Source: an uncultured Prevotellaceae bacterium
GTDB lineage: Bacteria; Bacteroidota; Bacteroidia; Bacteroidales; Bacteroidaceae
NCBI GenBank assembly: GCA_946540735.1
Contig: CAMNIN010000006.1
Span: 1 to 64,000 of the forward strand
Direction: 5' to 3'
Length of the DNA: 64,000 nucleotides
Of this stretch, positions 1 to 7,208 are shown in pieces; the stretch's first letter is position 1; each line of letters opens with the position of its first letter. The notes under the pieces are model-generated. The model was given only the letters and a program-made list of their open reading frames with translations, searched no databases and had not been told where the DNA came from. The position numbers and the translations under genes were made by a program.

Positions 1-148
1 TTCCCATCATCAACAAAAGGCATTCAAGGACAGAACTCTTTCCAGAGCTATTCTGACCTAGAAGAATATTAACACGGGAAAAGTCATCTATCTTCAGATG
101 GTCAATACCTCTAAAGTTCTTAATCTCTATATTTTTGAATCCGTCCAT
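1..148 (-). CDS. AAA-family ATPase, N-terminal fragment (cut by left edge)
   Basis: The gene reads leftward off the window from an ATG at 148, so only about 49 residues are visible. They begin MDGFKNIEIKNFRGID and contain a Walker A P-loop, GQNSSGKS, at residues 31-38. An N-terminal strand with NFRG followed closely by a P-loop is the pattern of AAA15/AAA21-type, SMC- or OLD-like ATPases. It starts 18 bases after the stop of the XRE regulator on the same strand, so the two are probably cotranscribed. ATPases of this kind are frequent in accessory and defence loci, but the effector part lies outside the window and no function can be assigned. Confidence 0.8.
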   Translation of the reverse strand, partial: MDGFKNIEIKNFRGIDHLKIDDFSRVNILLGQNSSGKSSVLECLLLMMG

Positions 149-166
149 AAGGCTTTAAGATAATTA

Positions 167-394
167 CTATTCTTTGCTTTGGGTTTCTAAATCCACTTCC
201 AGCAGATCTTTAATATCAACTTGGAGCAGGCGGGCGATTTCTACAAATTGCGCCATAGAGGGCTGAATCTTGTTGGTTTTCCAACGGGAAACGGTCATGT
301 CGGTGACACCCATCTGTTCGGCAAGCCATCGGTTAGTAATCTGCTTGTCGGCCAACACCACTCTGATTCTGTTTTGACAATCTTTCTTCGTCAT
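167..394 (-). CDS. XRE-family helix-turn-helix transcriptional regulator
   Basis: This 75-residue protein is almost entirely a Cro/CI-type DNA-binding domain. The stretch from about residue 18 to 60 (ITNRWLAEQMGVTDMTVSRW, then a PSMAQFVEIARLLQVD helix) matches the HTH_3 pattern, with TDMTVSRW as the probable recognition helix. It lies just upstream of the AAA ATPase gene on the same strand and probably controls the pair. A TATCTTTG -7 box at 421-428 precedes the ATG at 394. There is no sensor or metabolite domain. It could be an antitoxin-like or autoregulatory repressor. Confidence 0.85.
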   Translation of the reverse strand: MTKKDCQNRIRVVLADKQITNRWLAEQMGVTDMTVSRWKTNKIQPSMAQFVEIARLLQVDIKDLLEVDLETQSKE

Positions 395-420
395 CTATTT
401 TGATTTTAGCAATACATGTG

Positions 421-428
421 CAAAGATA
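421..428 (-). promoter_or_regulatory. -7 promoter box for the XRE/ATPase genes
   Basis: On the minus strand this reads TATCTTTG, matching the Bacteroidetes -7 consensus TAnnTTTG, 26 bases before the regulator's ATG. No convincing -33 box is seen at the expected distance. Confidence 0.55.
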
Positions 429-439
429 AACATAATTTG

Positions 440-734
440 TTAAGCCACCCAACTTGATGTTGAATAATATCTCGTTTTTAGCACTTTTTCGTTTTTGCTA
501 AATTCGTTACATTTCTTTTCTGGTGGGAGCAATTCATGCAGTCGTTCCTGCATGTACCGATATATGGCTACGTCCATAGGCTGGTAGCGCATCGCGGTGA
601 ACATTAACGTTGTTTCTGAAAGCCTGCTCCAAATCATCTGCTTTCATCCGATTTTGATAGGCCATCTGGATATCGTATTTCCGCTCGTCATACGCCTTCG
701 CATGGCGGAATATATCACGTAATGCTACGTGGTA
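440..734 (-). pseudogene. Decayed coding remnant, family not recognised
   Basis: Two reading frames on the minus strand look protein-like but neither forms a gene. One frame (about 734 to 600) reads ALRDIFRHAKAYDERKYD and continues to KADDLEQAFRNN. The next (637-440) continues MRYQPMDVAIYRYMQERLHE and ends at a stop at 440. The first frame has a stop just upstream and no start, and joining the two needs a frameshift near 600. This is what a degraded C-terminal gene fragment looks like. The 65-residue open frame at 440-637 is therefore not called as a gene. Family and origin are unknown; I see no flanking repeats. Confidence 0.4.
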
Positions 735-779
735 TTAATCGGAAGAATCAAAAACCTGTCCCTCTGATTCCAACAATGA

Positions 780-1343
780 TCATCGAGAACCGTTGCCTTT
801 GATTATTTTGCAGGGATTGCCGACGGCGATGGAGCCGGAGGGAATGTCACTCACGACGACGGATCCGGCGCCGATGGTGACGTTGTCGCCGATGGTGACA
901 CCGGGGAGGATGGTGACGCTGCCGCCGATCCACACGTTGTGGCCGATGGTGACTGGCAACGCCCACTCCCGGCGTGAGTTGCGCTCGACCGGGTCGGTGC
1001 TGTGACAGGCGGTGTAAATGCTCACATTAGGCCCGATGAAGCAGTCGTCGCCGATGGTCACGGGCGCCTCATCGAGGATGGTGAGGTTGAAGTTGGCAAA
1101 AAATCGTTTTCCGACACGGATTTGTGTGCCGTAGTCGCAGTGAAAAGGTTGGTTGATGATAATCTGATCGTCGCCGATGTGGCCGAGTAGTTTTCTGAGA
1201 ATCGTCTTCATTTTGAGCGTCTCAGATGGACGCAGGGCATTATAGTCGTAGATTATCTCTCTTGTGGTTTGCAGTTCTGCGATCAGTTCGGGGTCTGTGG
1301 CCGAGTAGATTTCTCCGGCGAGCATCTTTTCTTTCTCTGTCAT
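780..1343 (-). CDS. maa: Sugar O-acetyltransferase, maltose/galactoside acetyltransferase type
   Basis: This 187-residue protein has the length and layout of the Maa/LacA family: an N-terminal helical part (MTEKEKMLAGEIYSATDPEL) typical of the maltose acetyltransferase domain, then a left-handed beta-helix of hexapeptide repeats (VTIGDDCFIGPNVSIYTACH, VTIGHNVWIGGSVTILPGVT). The family transfers acetyl from acetyl-CoA to sugar hydroxyls in the cytoplasm. The conserved HSTDPVER segment near the repeat insertion carries the family's catalytic histidine position. The gene stands alone between the remnant and tRNA-Arg. The true sugar acceptor cannot be read from the sequence. Confidence 0.9.
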   Translation of the reverse strand: MTEKEKMLAGEIYSATDPELIAELQTTREIIYDYNALRPSETLKMKTILRKLLGHIGDDQIIINQPFHCDYGTQIRVGKRFFANFNLTILDEAPVTIGDDCFIGPNVSIYTACHSTDPVERNSRREWALPVTIGHNVWIGGSVTILPGVTIGDNVTIGAGSVVVSDIPSGSIAVGNPCKIIKGNGSR

Positions 1344-1390
1344 GGCAGTAGCGATAGGTGTGAGATAAGTAGATAAAGAGATACTAAATA

Positions 1391-1417
1391 ACCCTGTAAA
1401 TCAGTGACTTACAGGGT
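1391..1417 (-). terminator. Terminator hairpin after tRNA-Arg
   Basis: A perfect 9-bp inverted repeat (ACCCTGTAA / TTACAGGGT, 9-base loop) lies 7 bases past the tRNA 3' end, followed on the minus strand by T-rich sequence. Confidence 0.6.
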
Positions 1418-1424
1418 TTTAGCG

Positions 1425-1496
1425 TAGTCCGACCGGGAATCGAACCCGGATCTAATCTTTAGGAGAGACTTATTCTATCCATTGAACTATCGGACC
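1425..1496 (-). tRNA. tRNA-Arg (anticodon CCT)
   Basis: The 72-base sequence folds as a full cloverleaf: acceptor GGTCCGA/TCGGACT, D arm GTTC/GAAT, anticodon stem AGTCT/AGATT with loop CTCCTAA (anticodon CCT, reading AGG), and T arm CCGGG-TTCGAAT-CCCGG. The discriminator base is A and CCA is not encoded. The first acceptor pair is G-T. Confidence 0.95.
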
Positions 1497-1506
1497 AAAG
1501 CGGTTG

Positions 1507-1537
1507 CAAAGGTAATCAAACTCGGGCGGAATGCAAA
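1507..1537 (-). promoter_or_regulatory. Promoter of tRNA-Arg
   Basis: On the minus strand TTTG (1537-1534), a 19-base spacer and TACCTTTG (1514-1507) form a complete Bacteroidetes promoter, 10 bases before the tRNA 5' end. Confidence 0.8.
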
Positions 1538-1554
1538 ATAAAAAAAGCAATTTA

Positions 1555-1586
1555 TTTTGTGGGGCTCATGGTTTTTGCTACCTTTG
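1555..1586 (+). promoter_or_regulatory. Promoter of the riboswitch-led corrinoid uptake operon
   Basis: TTTTG at 1555-1559, a 19-base spacer and TACCTTTG at 1579-1586 match the Bacteroidetes consensus. Transcription would begin near 1592, just ahead of the riboswitch. Confidence 0.75.
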
Positions 1587-1593
1587 CACGCAA

Positions 1594-1757
1594 TTAGGCA
1601 ATCAGACGGCCGATGCTGTCTGATAAGAGGGAATCCGGTGAGAGTCCGGGACTGTACCTGCAGCTGTGATCCCTGATTGAAGGTCTGCTTGTATGACACC
1701 ACTGGCGGGAAGCCGGGAAGGTAAAGCAGGCTGGGGAAAGTCAGAAGACCTGCCTTC
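1594..1757 (+). ncRNA. Cobalamin riboswitch
   Basis: The leader carries the conserved cobalamin aptamer pieces in order: GAGGGAATCCGGTGAGAGTC (from 1627), the CTGTACCTGCAGCTGTGAT segment, CCACTGGCGGGAAGCCGGGA, and the B12-box-like AGTCAGAAGACCTGCC at 1739-1754. It lies between its promoter and the BtuB-like receptor gene. It should lower expression of the downstream uptake operon when adenosyl- or other cobalamins are plentiful. About 55 bases separate the aptamer from the receptor ATG; I could not decide whether the switch acts on transcription or translation. Confidence 0.93.
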
Positions 1758-1812
1758 CATAATCATCACGCACGTCCAGGAACAGACGTAGGCGTAAACG
1801 AATACTTTGAGG

Positions 1813-3954
1813 ATGAAGTCAAGACTGACAGGGATAGTGCTGGCGTTATGCGCAGCAGGGTCTGTTGGTGCGCAGAATGCTATCTGGCGCACTGACAGTC
1901 TGCAAGAAGTGGTGGTGACGGGCACGGGCACTCAGCATCTGCTGAAGAATGCCCCTGTGCAAACCGAGGTCATCACCAGCAGGATGCTGCGTGACTATGC
2001 CGGCAAGAGCATCGAGGAGATACTCAGCGGCCTCACCTCCTCCTTCGCTTTCAATGAGGACGACATGGGGTCGCAGATGCAACTCAACGGTCTGGGCAAC
2101 TCCTATATCCTCGTGCTCATCGATGGCAAACGCATCCATGGGGATGTCGGCGGACAGAATGACCTCTCGCTCATTGATCCCCAGAACATCGAGAAGATAG
2201 AGATCGTGAAAGGTGCGTCGAGTGCCCTGTATGGTTCTGATGCCATCGCCGGTGTGGTGAACATCATCACCAAGAAGCACCATGAGGAGGGATTGTTGTT
2301 GGAGAACAGTTCGCGTTTCGGCAGTTATAGCGATGTGAGGCAGCACAACGGTGTCGGGCTCCATCTCGGTCGGTGGAACTCGTTCACCCATTTCCAGTTG
2401 CAGCATTCCGACGGTTGGCAGAACACCGCCACCGAGCACACGGAAGGGTCGGAGCCGCCCATCTATGACTCGCGCAACAAGACCGTCAACCGGCACACCA
2501 ACTGGCAGGTGGCGGAGCGGCTCACCTACACTCCGGCCAAGAATCTGGAGTTGTATGCCGACGGAAGCACTTATTGGAAGCGCATCTACCGTGTGAGCGG
2601 CAAATATCCCCATTATGACGTAAAAACATGGGATATGGAGTATCACAACGCATCAGCTTCAGCAGGCGGCAAATGGAAATTGTCGGGCACCGACTATGTG
2701 TCGCTCGACGTGGACTGGAACCGCCATGCCTATTACTATTATTATACGGCGATGACCCTTGTCGAAGACTACGAGAAAAGTGCGGGAACCCTCTATTATC
2801 CCTACTTCCCCTATTTGCCCGACCAGAAGGAGTTGCAGAGCGACCAGCAGCGCACCATGGTGCAGTTGAAAGGCGTCTTCACCCTCCCGTACGAGAACAG
2901 GCTGAGTGCCGGTGTGGAATACCGCTATGACTGGTTGAAGGCCCCCACCAGGGTAGATGGAGGCAAAGCCAGCGACTGGACTGGTGCCATCTACGTGCAG
3001 GATGAGTTCAGTCTGATCCCTTGTCTGAATGTCACGGCAGGACTGCGCCTCAACAAGAACGAGCAGTTTGGTATGAGGCTGACCCCCAAAGTCTCGGCCA
3101 TGCTCAAACTGGGCAGTCCGTGGCGCTTGCGGGCCACATGGAGCCAGGGATTCAAGACGCCTGTCATCCGCGAGCTCTACTATCGCTATGTGAGACAGAT
3201 GAGCGGCACGTATCTCTATCTCGGCAACCTCGGTCTGAAGCCCCAGTCGAGTGATTATTTCGCAGTCAGCGGCGAGTACACCCAGAATGGCCTCAATGTG
3301 ACGGTCACGGCCTATCACAACCGGTTGAAGGACATGATCGCACTGGTCACGATCCCCAATTACCAGGCCCCTGCCGAATATATCCTGCAGTATGACCCGG
3401 TGAAGACCCGCCAGTATCAGAATATCGAGGATGCCAGGACAACCGGCGTGGACATCAATGTGAAATACACATGGCGCGACCTCTCCATCGGGGCAGGATA
3501 CAGCTATCTCGACACGGATGCCAATCAATATGACACCACGCACGACAAGATGAGAAAAGTGACCATCGACGGTATGGCGCACCACAAAGCCAATCTCTTC
3601 GCCACCTGGGGCCATCGGTTCCTCCCCGGCTACCGCCTCGGACTGGGTCTTTATGGCAGGATGTCGAGCAAACGGTATTACCAGATTGATGGCAATGGAA
3701 ATGGCTACCAGATCTGGCGCCTGAACACGACTCACGAGCTGGGTCATTCCAAGCACACGTCGTGGCGTGTGGAGGCCGGCGTGGACAATATCTTCAATTA
3801 TTGCGACCGCACCCCTCATGGGCTCCATCTGGGGACTACCACCCCCGGGCGCACCGTCTATGCGTCGCTCTCCATCCGTTTCAATCAAGGAAAAAACATC
3901 AAGAACAGTTATCAACCTAACATTAATTTTAGACAAAATGATGAAGACAATTAA
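1813..3954 (+). CDS. btuB: TonB-dependent outer membrane corrinoid receptor (BtuB-like)
   Basis: From the ATG at 1813 the protein has 713 residues; a TTG at 1807 would add two. A signal peptide (MKSRLTGIVLALCAAGSVGA) is followed by a TonB box-like LQEVVVTGTG, the plug domain (MLRDYAGKSIEEILSGLTSS, then YILVLIDGKRIHGD and KIEIVKGASSALYGSDAIAG) and a beta-barrel. It has no SusC-type N-terminal extension. A cobalamin riboswitch directly upstream and BtuF/BtuC-like genes downstream make a corrinoid the likely ligand. The barrel seems to end at SLSIRF, where receptors of this kind usually stop, yet 23 more residues follow and the frame runs 17 bases into the next gene. Confidence 0.92.
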   Translation: MKSRLTGIVLALCAAGSVGAQNAIWRTDSLQEVVVTGTGTQHLLKNAPVQTEVITSRMLRDYAGKSIEEILSGLTSSFAFNEDDMGSQMQLNGLGNSYILVLIDGKRIHGDVGGQNDLSLIDPQNIEKIEIVKGASSALYGSDAIAGVVNIITKKHHEEGLLLENSSRFGSYSDVRQHNGVGLHLGRWNSFTHFQLQHSDGWQNTATEHTEGSEPPIYDSRNKTVNRHTNWQVAERLTYTPAKNLELYADGSTYWKRIYRVSGKYPHYDVKTWDMEYHNASASAGGKWKLSGTDYVSLDVDWNRHAYYYYYTAMTLVEDYEKSAGTLYYPYFPYLPDQKELQSDQQRTMVQLKGVFTLPYENRLSAGVEYRYDWLKAPTRVDGGKASDWTGAIYVQDEFSLIPCLNVTAGLRLNKNEQFGMRLTPKVSAMLKLGSPWRLRATWSQGFKTPVIRELYYRYVRQMSGTYLYLGNLGLKPQSSDYFAVSGEYTQNGLNVTVTAYHNRLKDMIALVTIPNYQAPAEYILQYDPVKTRQYQNIEDARTTGVDINVKYTWRDLSIGAGYSYLDTDANQYDTTHDKMRKVTIDGMAHHKANLFATWGHRFLPGYRLGLGLYGRMSSKRYYQIDGNGNGYQIWRLNTTHELGHSKHTSWRVEAGVDNIFNYCDRTPHGLHLGTTTPGRTVYASLSIRFNQGKNIKNSYQPNINFRQNDEDN

Positions 3955-5041
3955 AATGATGATGATTGCCGCCATGGCAATCTTTGGTACTCTGAGTTTC
4001 ACTGCTTGCAGTGATGATGACGACGAGAAAAGCAACAACAACTACGTCGTCTATCAGAATGCAGTCAACCAGACGGTGAAGAGCCAGAAGAAAAACTCCA
4101 AGGTCATCCTGCTCGTGGCTTTCGGCAGTACCTGGCAGCAGGCTTACGATGCTTTCGACAGCACTGTGGAAGCCTACAAACAGGCCTTCCCCGGCTATGA
4201 TGTTTTCCTGTCATTCTCTTCCGCCATCTGCATCAACCGTGCCGCAGCAGGCGAGAATGTCCGTCCGCGCAATTTCTACGCACCACCATTCTGGCTCGCC
4301 GCCTTCGCACAGGACGGCGTGAAGTATTCGGAAATCGTGGTGCAGTCATTGCAGGTGATCCCCGGTGAGGAATACACCCGTGTGATCAACTACATCAAGG
4401 ATTTCGCCAACAACGCCAACGGCGACATCGACGACAATTATCTGTCGAAGGTCGTGCTGAAACTCGGCGTGCCCCTGTTACAAGATGCCGAAAGCGACGT
4501 CAATGAAGTAGCCAAGCAGTTGAACCAGCTTTACAACAAGCAAGCCAGCGAGGGCGTGGTGGCATTCATGGGTCACGGCAATCCCGACTCGTATGACACC
4601 TACAAAGCCAATGTGCGTTACACCCAGTTGGAGGATGCCCTGCAGAAGTACAGCAAGAACTACTTCGTGGGCACTGTCGACATGATGGACAACTTCAAGA
4701 CCAACGTGTATGCCCGCATGTTGTCGGCAGGAATCAACAGCGGTAAGGTGTATTGCCACCCGCTGATGTCGATCGACGGCGACCATGGCCACAACGACAT
4801 GGCCGGAGATGACGACGACAACTGGAACGGCACCAAGTTCACCCCCAACGATGAGGGCGAGGTGGAAGACACCAGTTGGAAGATGTATTTCCAGCATCTG
4901 GGATACACATGCGACAACTCCACGATGATCGAGAAGGGACTGCTCGAGCTGCCATCGATCCGCCAGGTATGGATGAACCACACCAAGGACGCCATCAACG
5001 GCGAGGCCCTCGATTATTACCACTCCAAGAACCCGGAGTAA
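3938..5041 (+). CDS. cbiK: CbiK-type cobaltochelatase family lipoprotein
   Basis: The 367-residue protein starts MMKTIKMMM at 3938, inside the end of btuB. A lipoprotein signal leads to Cys24 followed by SDDDDEKSNNN, then a CbiK fold starting KVILLVAFGSTWQQAYDAF. The metal-site signatures are present: GHGNP with His213, a CHPLMSIDGDHGHN segment with histidines near 273 and 283. CbiK enzymes insert cobalt into sirohydrochlorin on the anaerobic B12 route, and a periplasmic form is known in Desulfovibrio. This copy is certainly exported, and the acidic run after the cysteine resembles the Bacteroidetes signal for surface lipoproteins. It sits in the uptake operon rather than with the ring-building genes, so a role in corrinoid or metal capture is possible. 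Confidence 0.88.
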   Translation: MMKTIKMMMIAAMAIFGTLSFTACSDDDDEKSNNNYVVYQNAVNQTVKSQKKNSKVILLVAFGSTWQQAYDAFDSTVEAYKQAFPGYDVFLSFSSAICINRAAAGENVRPRNFYAPPFWLAAFAQDGVKYSEIVVQSLQVIPGEEYTRVINYIKDFANNANGDIDDNYLSKVVLKLGVPLLQDAESDVNEVAKQLNQLYNKQASEGVVAFMGHGNPDSYDTYKANVRYTQLEDALQKYSKNYFVGTVDMMDNFKTNVYARMLSAGINSGKVYCHPLMSIDGDHGHNDMAGDDDDNWNGTKFTPNDEGEVEDTSWKMYFQHLGYTCDNSTMIEKGLLELPSIRQVWMNHTKDAINGEALDYYHSKNPE

Positions 5042-5056
5042 CCATAGTTTCTGAAG

Positions 5057-6172
5057 ATGAAAAAATCAATCCTCACCATCCTGATCCTCGCTGTGATCAG
5101 CGCATGCACTGGTAAGCAAAGTGCCCCACAGCAAGGCGGAACTTCAACCTCCAGCCACGACTCTGCCGTGGCTGTCGAGGTGAAGTATGCCACGGGATTC
5201 TCCGTGCGCGACACGGCGGGCATCCGTCTTGTCGATGTAGGCAAGCACGACCATTTCGCCCTCGTTGGCGACGATGCCGCAGAAGTGCCCGAAGGTTATC
5301 AGAAAGTGAAAGTGCCCATCTCGAGCACCATCTGCATGACCATGCTGCAACTCTCCAATTTCACCATCCTCGAGGCCCATGATGTGGTGAAAGGCATCAC
5401 CGGCACGAAAAACCTCTACGACAAGGACATCCTTGCCCGCGTGAAGGACGGCCGCATCGTGAAGATTGGCATGGAAGGGAATTTCGACACCGAGAAGGTG
5501 CTCGCCGCCAACCCCGATGTCATCTTCATCTCCCCATTCAAGCGTGGTGGCTATGAGCCCATCAAGGAGACAGGCATCACCCTTGTGCCCCATCTGGGGT
5601 ATAAGGAGCTCGACCCCCTGGGACAGGCAGAGTGGATCAAGTTTGTGGGCCTGTTTATCGGCAAGGAGCGTGAGGCCAACGAGATCTTCGCCGGCATCGA
5701 GCAGCGATACCTTGAATTGAAAGAGAAAGCGTCGAAGGCAGCGACACGTCCCACGGTGTTCAGCGGCGAGATGCACAGCGGCACATGGCATGCCGTGGGC
5801 GGCAAGAATTACCTGGCACAGATCTTCCGTGATGCAGGAGCCGACTACGTGCTCACCGACGACGAGACAGCGGGTGAGAACCTGGAATTTGAGAAGATGT
5901 ATGCCCTTGCCGCCAAGGCCGACTATTGGCGCATCCTCAACAGTTATCCCGGCGATTTCACCTATGAGGCACTCAAAGCCTCCGAGCCCCGCAACGAGCT
6001 CTTTGAGTCGTATCGCCAGAAGCGGGTCATCTACTGCAACATGAAGAAGACCCCTTATTATGAGATCTCGCCCGTGCAGCCCGACGTGCTGTTGAAGGAT
6101 TTCGTGGCCATCTTCCATCCAGAGTTGGTGGAGGAAGGCTATCAACCCGTCTTTTACCATTTGCTGAAGTGA
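5057..6172 (+). CDS. btuF: Corrinoid/iron-complex ABC transporter substrate-binding lipoprotein (BtuF-like)
   Basis: This 371-residue protein has a lipoprotein signal (MKKSILTILILAVISAC, Cys17) and a class III periplasmic binding fold: an N lobe with VPISSTICMTMLQLSNFTIL, a DVIFISPFKRGGYEPIKETG segment, a long linking helix, and a C lobe ending in VYCNMKK-like and DVLLKDFVAIFHPEL motifs common in FecB/BtuF proteins of Bacteroidetes. The lipidated N-terminus lacks the acidic run of its neighbour, so it is probably on the periplasmic face. It passes ligand to the permease encoded two bases downstream. Ligand identity rests on the riboswitch and neighbours. Confidence 0.88.
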   Translation: MKKSILTILILAVISACTGKQSAPQQGGTSTSSHDSAVAVEVKYATGFSVRDTAGIRLVDVGKHDHFALVGDDAAEVPEGYQKVKVPISSTICMTMLQLSNFTILEAHDVVKGITGTKNLYDKDILARVKDGRIVKIGMEGNFDTEKVLAANPDVIFISPFKRGGYEPIKETGITLVPHLGYKELDPLGQAEWIKFVGLFIGKEREANEIFAGIEQRYLELKEKASKAATRPTVFSGEMHSGTWHAVGGKNYLAQIFRDAGADYVLTDDETAGENLEFEKMYALAAKADYWRILNSYPGDFTYEALKASEPRNELFESYRQKRVIYCNMKKTPYYEISPVQPDVLLKDFVAIFHPELVEEGYQPVFYHLLK

Positions 6173-6173
6173 G

Positions 6174-7205
6174 ATGCGGAAGCCCTTGTTGCTGACCTTC
6201 GTCTTGTTGGCCGTCATTGTCGTGTTGGCAGTGGCCAATCTGCTGATAGGCTCAGTCCGTATCCCCATCGAGGAGGTATGCCGCATCCTCCTCGGCGAGG
6301 ATACCAATGAGATCGCTTCCAACATCATCTGGAAATCGCGGTTGCCCCAGGCCCTCACAGCCATGGTGGCCGGAGCCGGACTTGCGGTGAGCGGTTTGCA
6401 GATGCAGACCGTCTTCCGCAATCCGCTTGCAGGCCCCTCTGTGCTGGGCATCTCCAATGGTTCGGCTCTCGGTGTGGCCGTCGTCGTGCTGCTCTCAGGG
6501 CGCATCGGCGGCGTTGCCCTGTCACGCCTCGGTTATCTTGGCGAGACCGCCATGTCGGTGGGCGCTGTCGTGGGAGCCTTGGCCGTGATGATGCTCATCG
6601 TGTGGATCTCGCAGAAGGTGAAGGGCAATGTCACGCTTCTGATCATCGGTGTGATGATAGGCTATCTGGCCAACGCCGTGATCGGAGTGCTGAAGTTTCT
6701 TTCTCCAGAGGAGGATGTGAAAGCCTTTGTCGTCTGGGGACTGGGCTCTTTCTCTCGGGTGTCGGGCGACGAGATGATCCTTTTTGTGGTGCTGATGTGC
6801 GTGATGCTGCCATTGAGTTGTCTGCTTGTCAAGCCGATGAACCTCCTTTTGCTGGGCGACCGCTATGCCGCCAACCTGGGTTTGAACATCCGCCGTGCCC
6901 GCTTGTCGGTGATTGTCTGTTCGGGGGTGCTCGTCGCCATAGTCACGGCCTATTGCGGTCCGATCATGTTCATCGGCCTTGCCGTTCCACATCTTGCCCG
7001 AGCCTTGTTCCGCACCTCTGATCATCGGCTCCTCATGCACGCCACCATGTTGTGTGGTGCCATCCTGGCCCTGGTCTGCAGTCTTATTGCCCGTATTCCC
7101 GGTTTTGAGGGAGCCTTGCCAGTCAACAGTGTCACGGCGCTTGTCGGTGCACCTGTGATCGGCGTCGTGCTTTTCAGCCGTCGGAAAGATGATGTCGGTG
7201 AATGA
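6174..7205 (+). CDS. btuC: FecCD-family ABC transporter permease (BtuC-like)
   Basis: The 343-residue protein is an integral inner-membrane permease with about ten hydrophobic segments. Family marks include RLPQALTAMVAGAGLAVSGL near the N-terminus, QTVFRNPLAGPSVLGISNGS, and the C-terminal VAIVTAYCGPIMFIGLAVPH with LARALFRTSDHR, the cytoplasmic loop that contacts the ATPase. It starts one base after the btuF stop, so translation is probably coupled. No ATPase partner (BtuD) follows: the operon meets the opposing cob operon with only three bases between stop codons. Confidence 0.92.
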   Translation: MRKPLLLTFVLLAVIVVLAVANLLIGSVRIPIEEVCRILLGEDTNEIASNIIWKSRLPQALTAMVAGAGLAVSGLQMQTVFRNPLAGPSVLGISNGSALGVAVVVLLSGRIGGVALSRLGYLGETAMSVGAVVGALAVMMLIVWISQKVKGNVTLLIIGVMIGYLANAVIGVLKFLSPEEDVKAFVVWGLGSFSRVSGDEMILFVVLMCVMLPLSCLLVKPMNLLLLGDRYAANLGLNIRRARLSVIVCSGVLVAIVTAYCGPIMFIGLAVPHLARALFRTSDHRLLMHATMLCGAILALVCSLIARIPGFEGALPVNSVTALVGAPVIGVVLFSRRKDDVGE

Positions 7206-7208
7206 GGG

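Noticed and set aside
3767..3937. Earlier start for the CbiK-type gene
   Set aside because: The upstream codons overlap btuB and would bury the lipoprotein signal inside the chain.
5144..6505. A 453-codon open frame antisense to btuF and btuC
   Set aside because: Shadow frame; the sense genes are well supported and fill the region.
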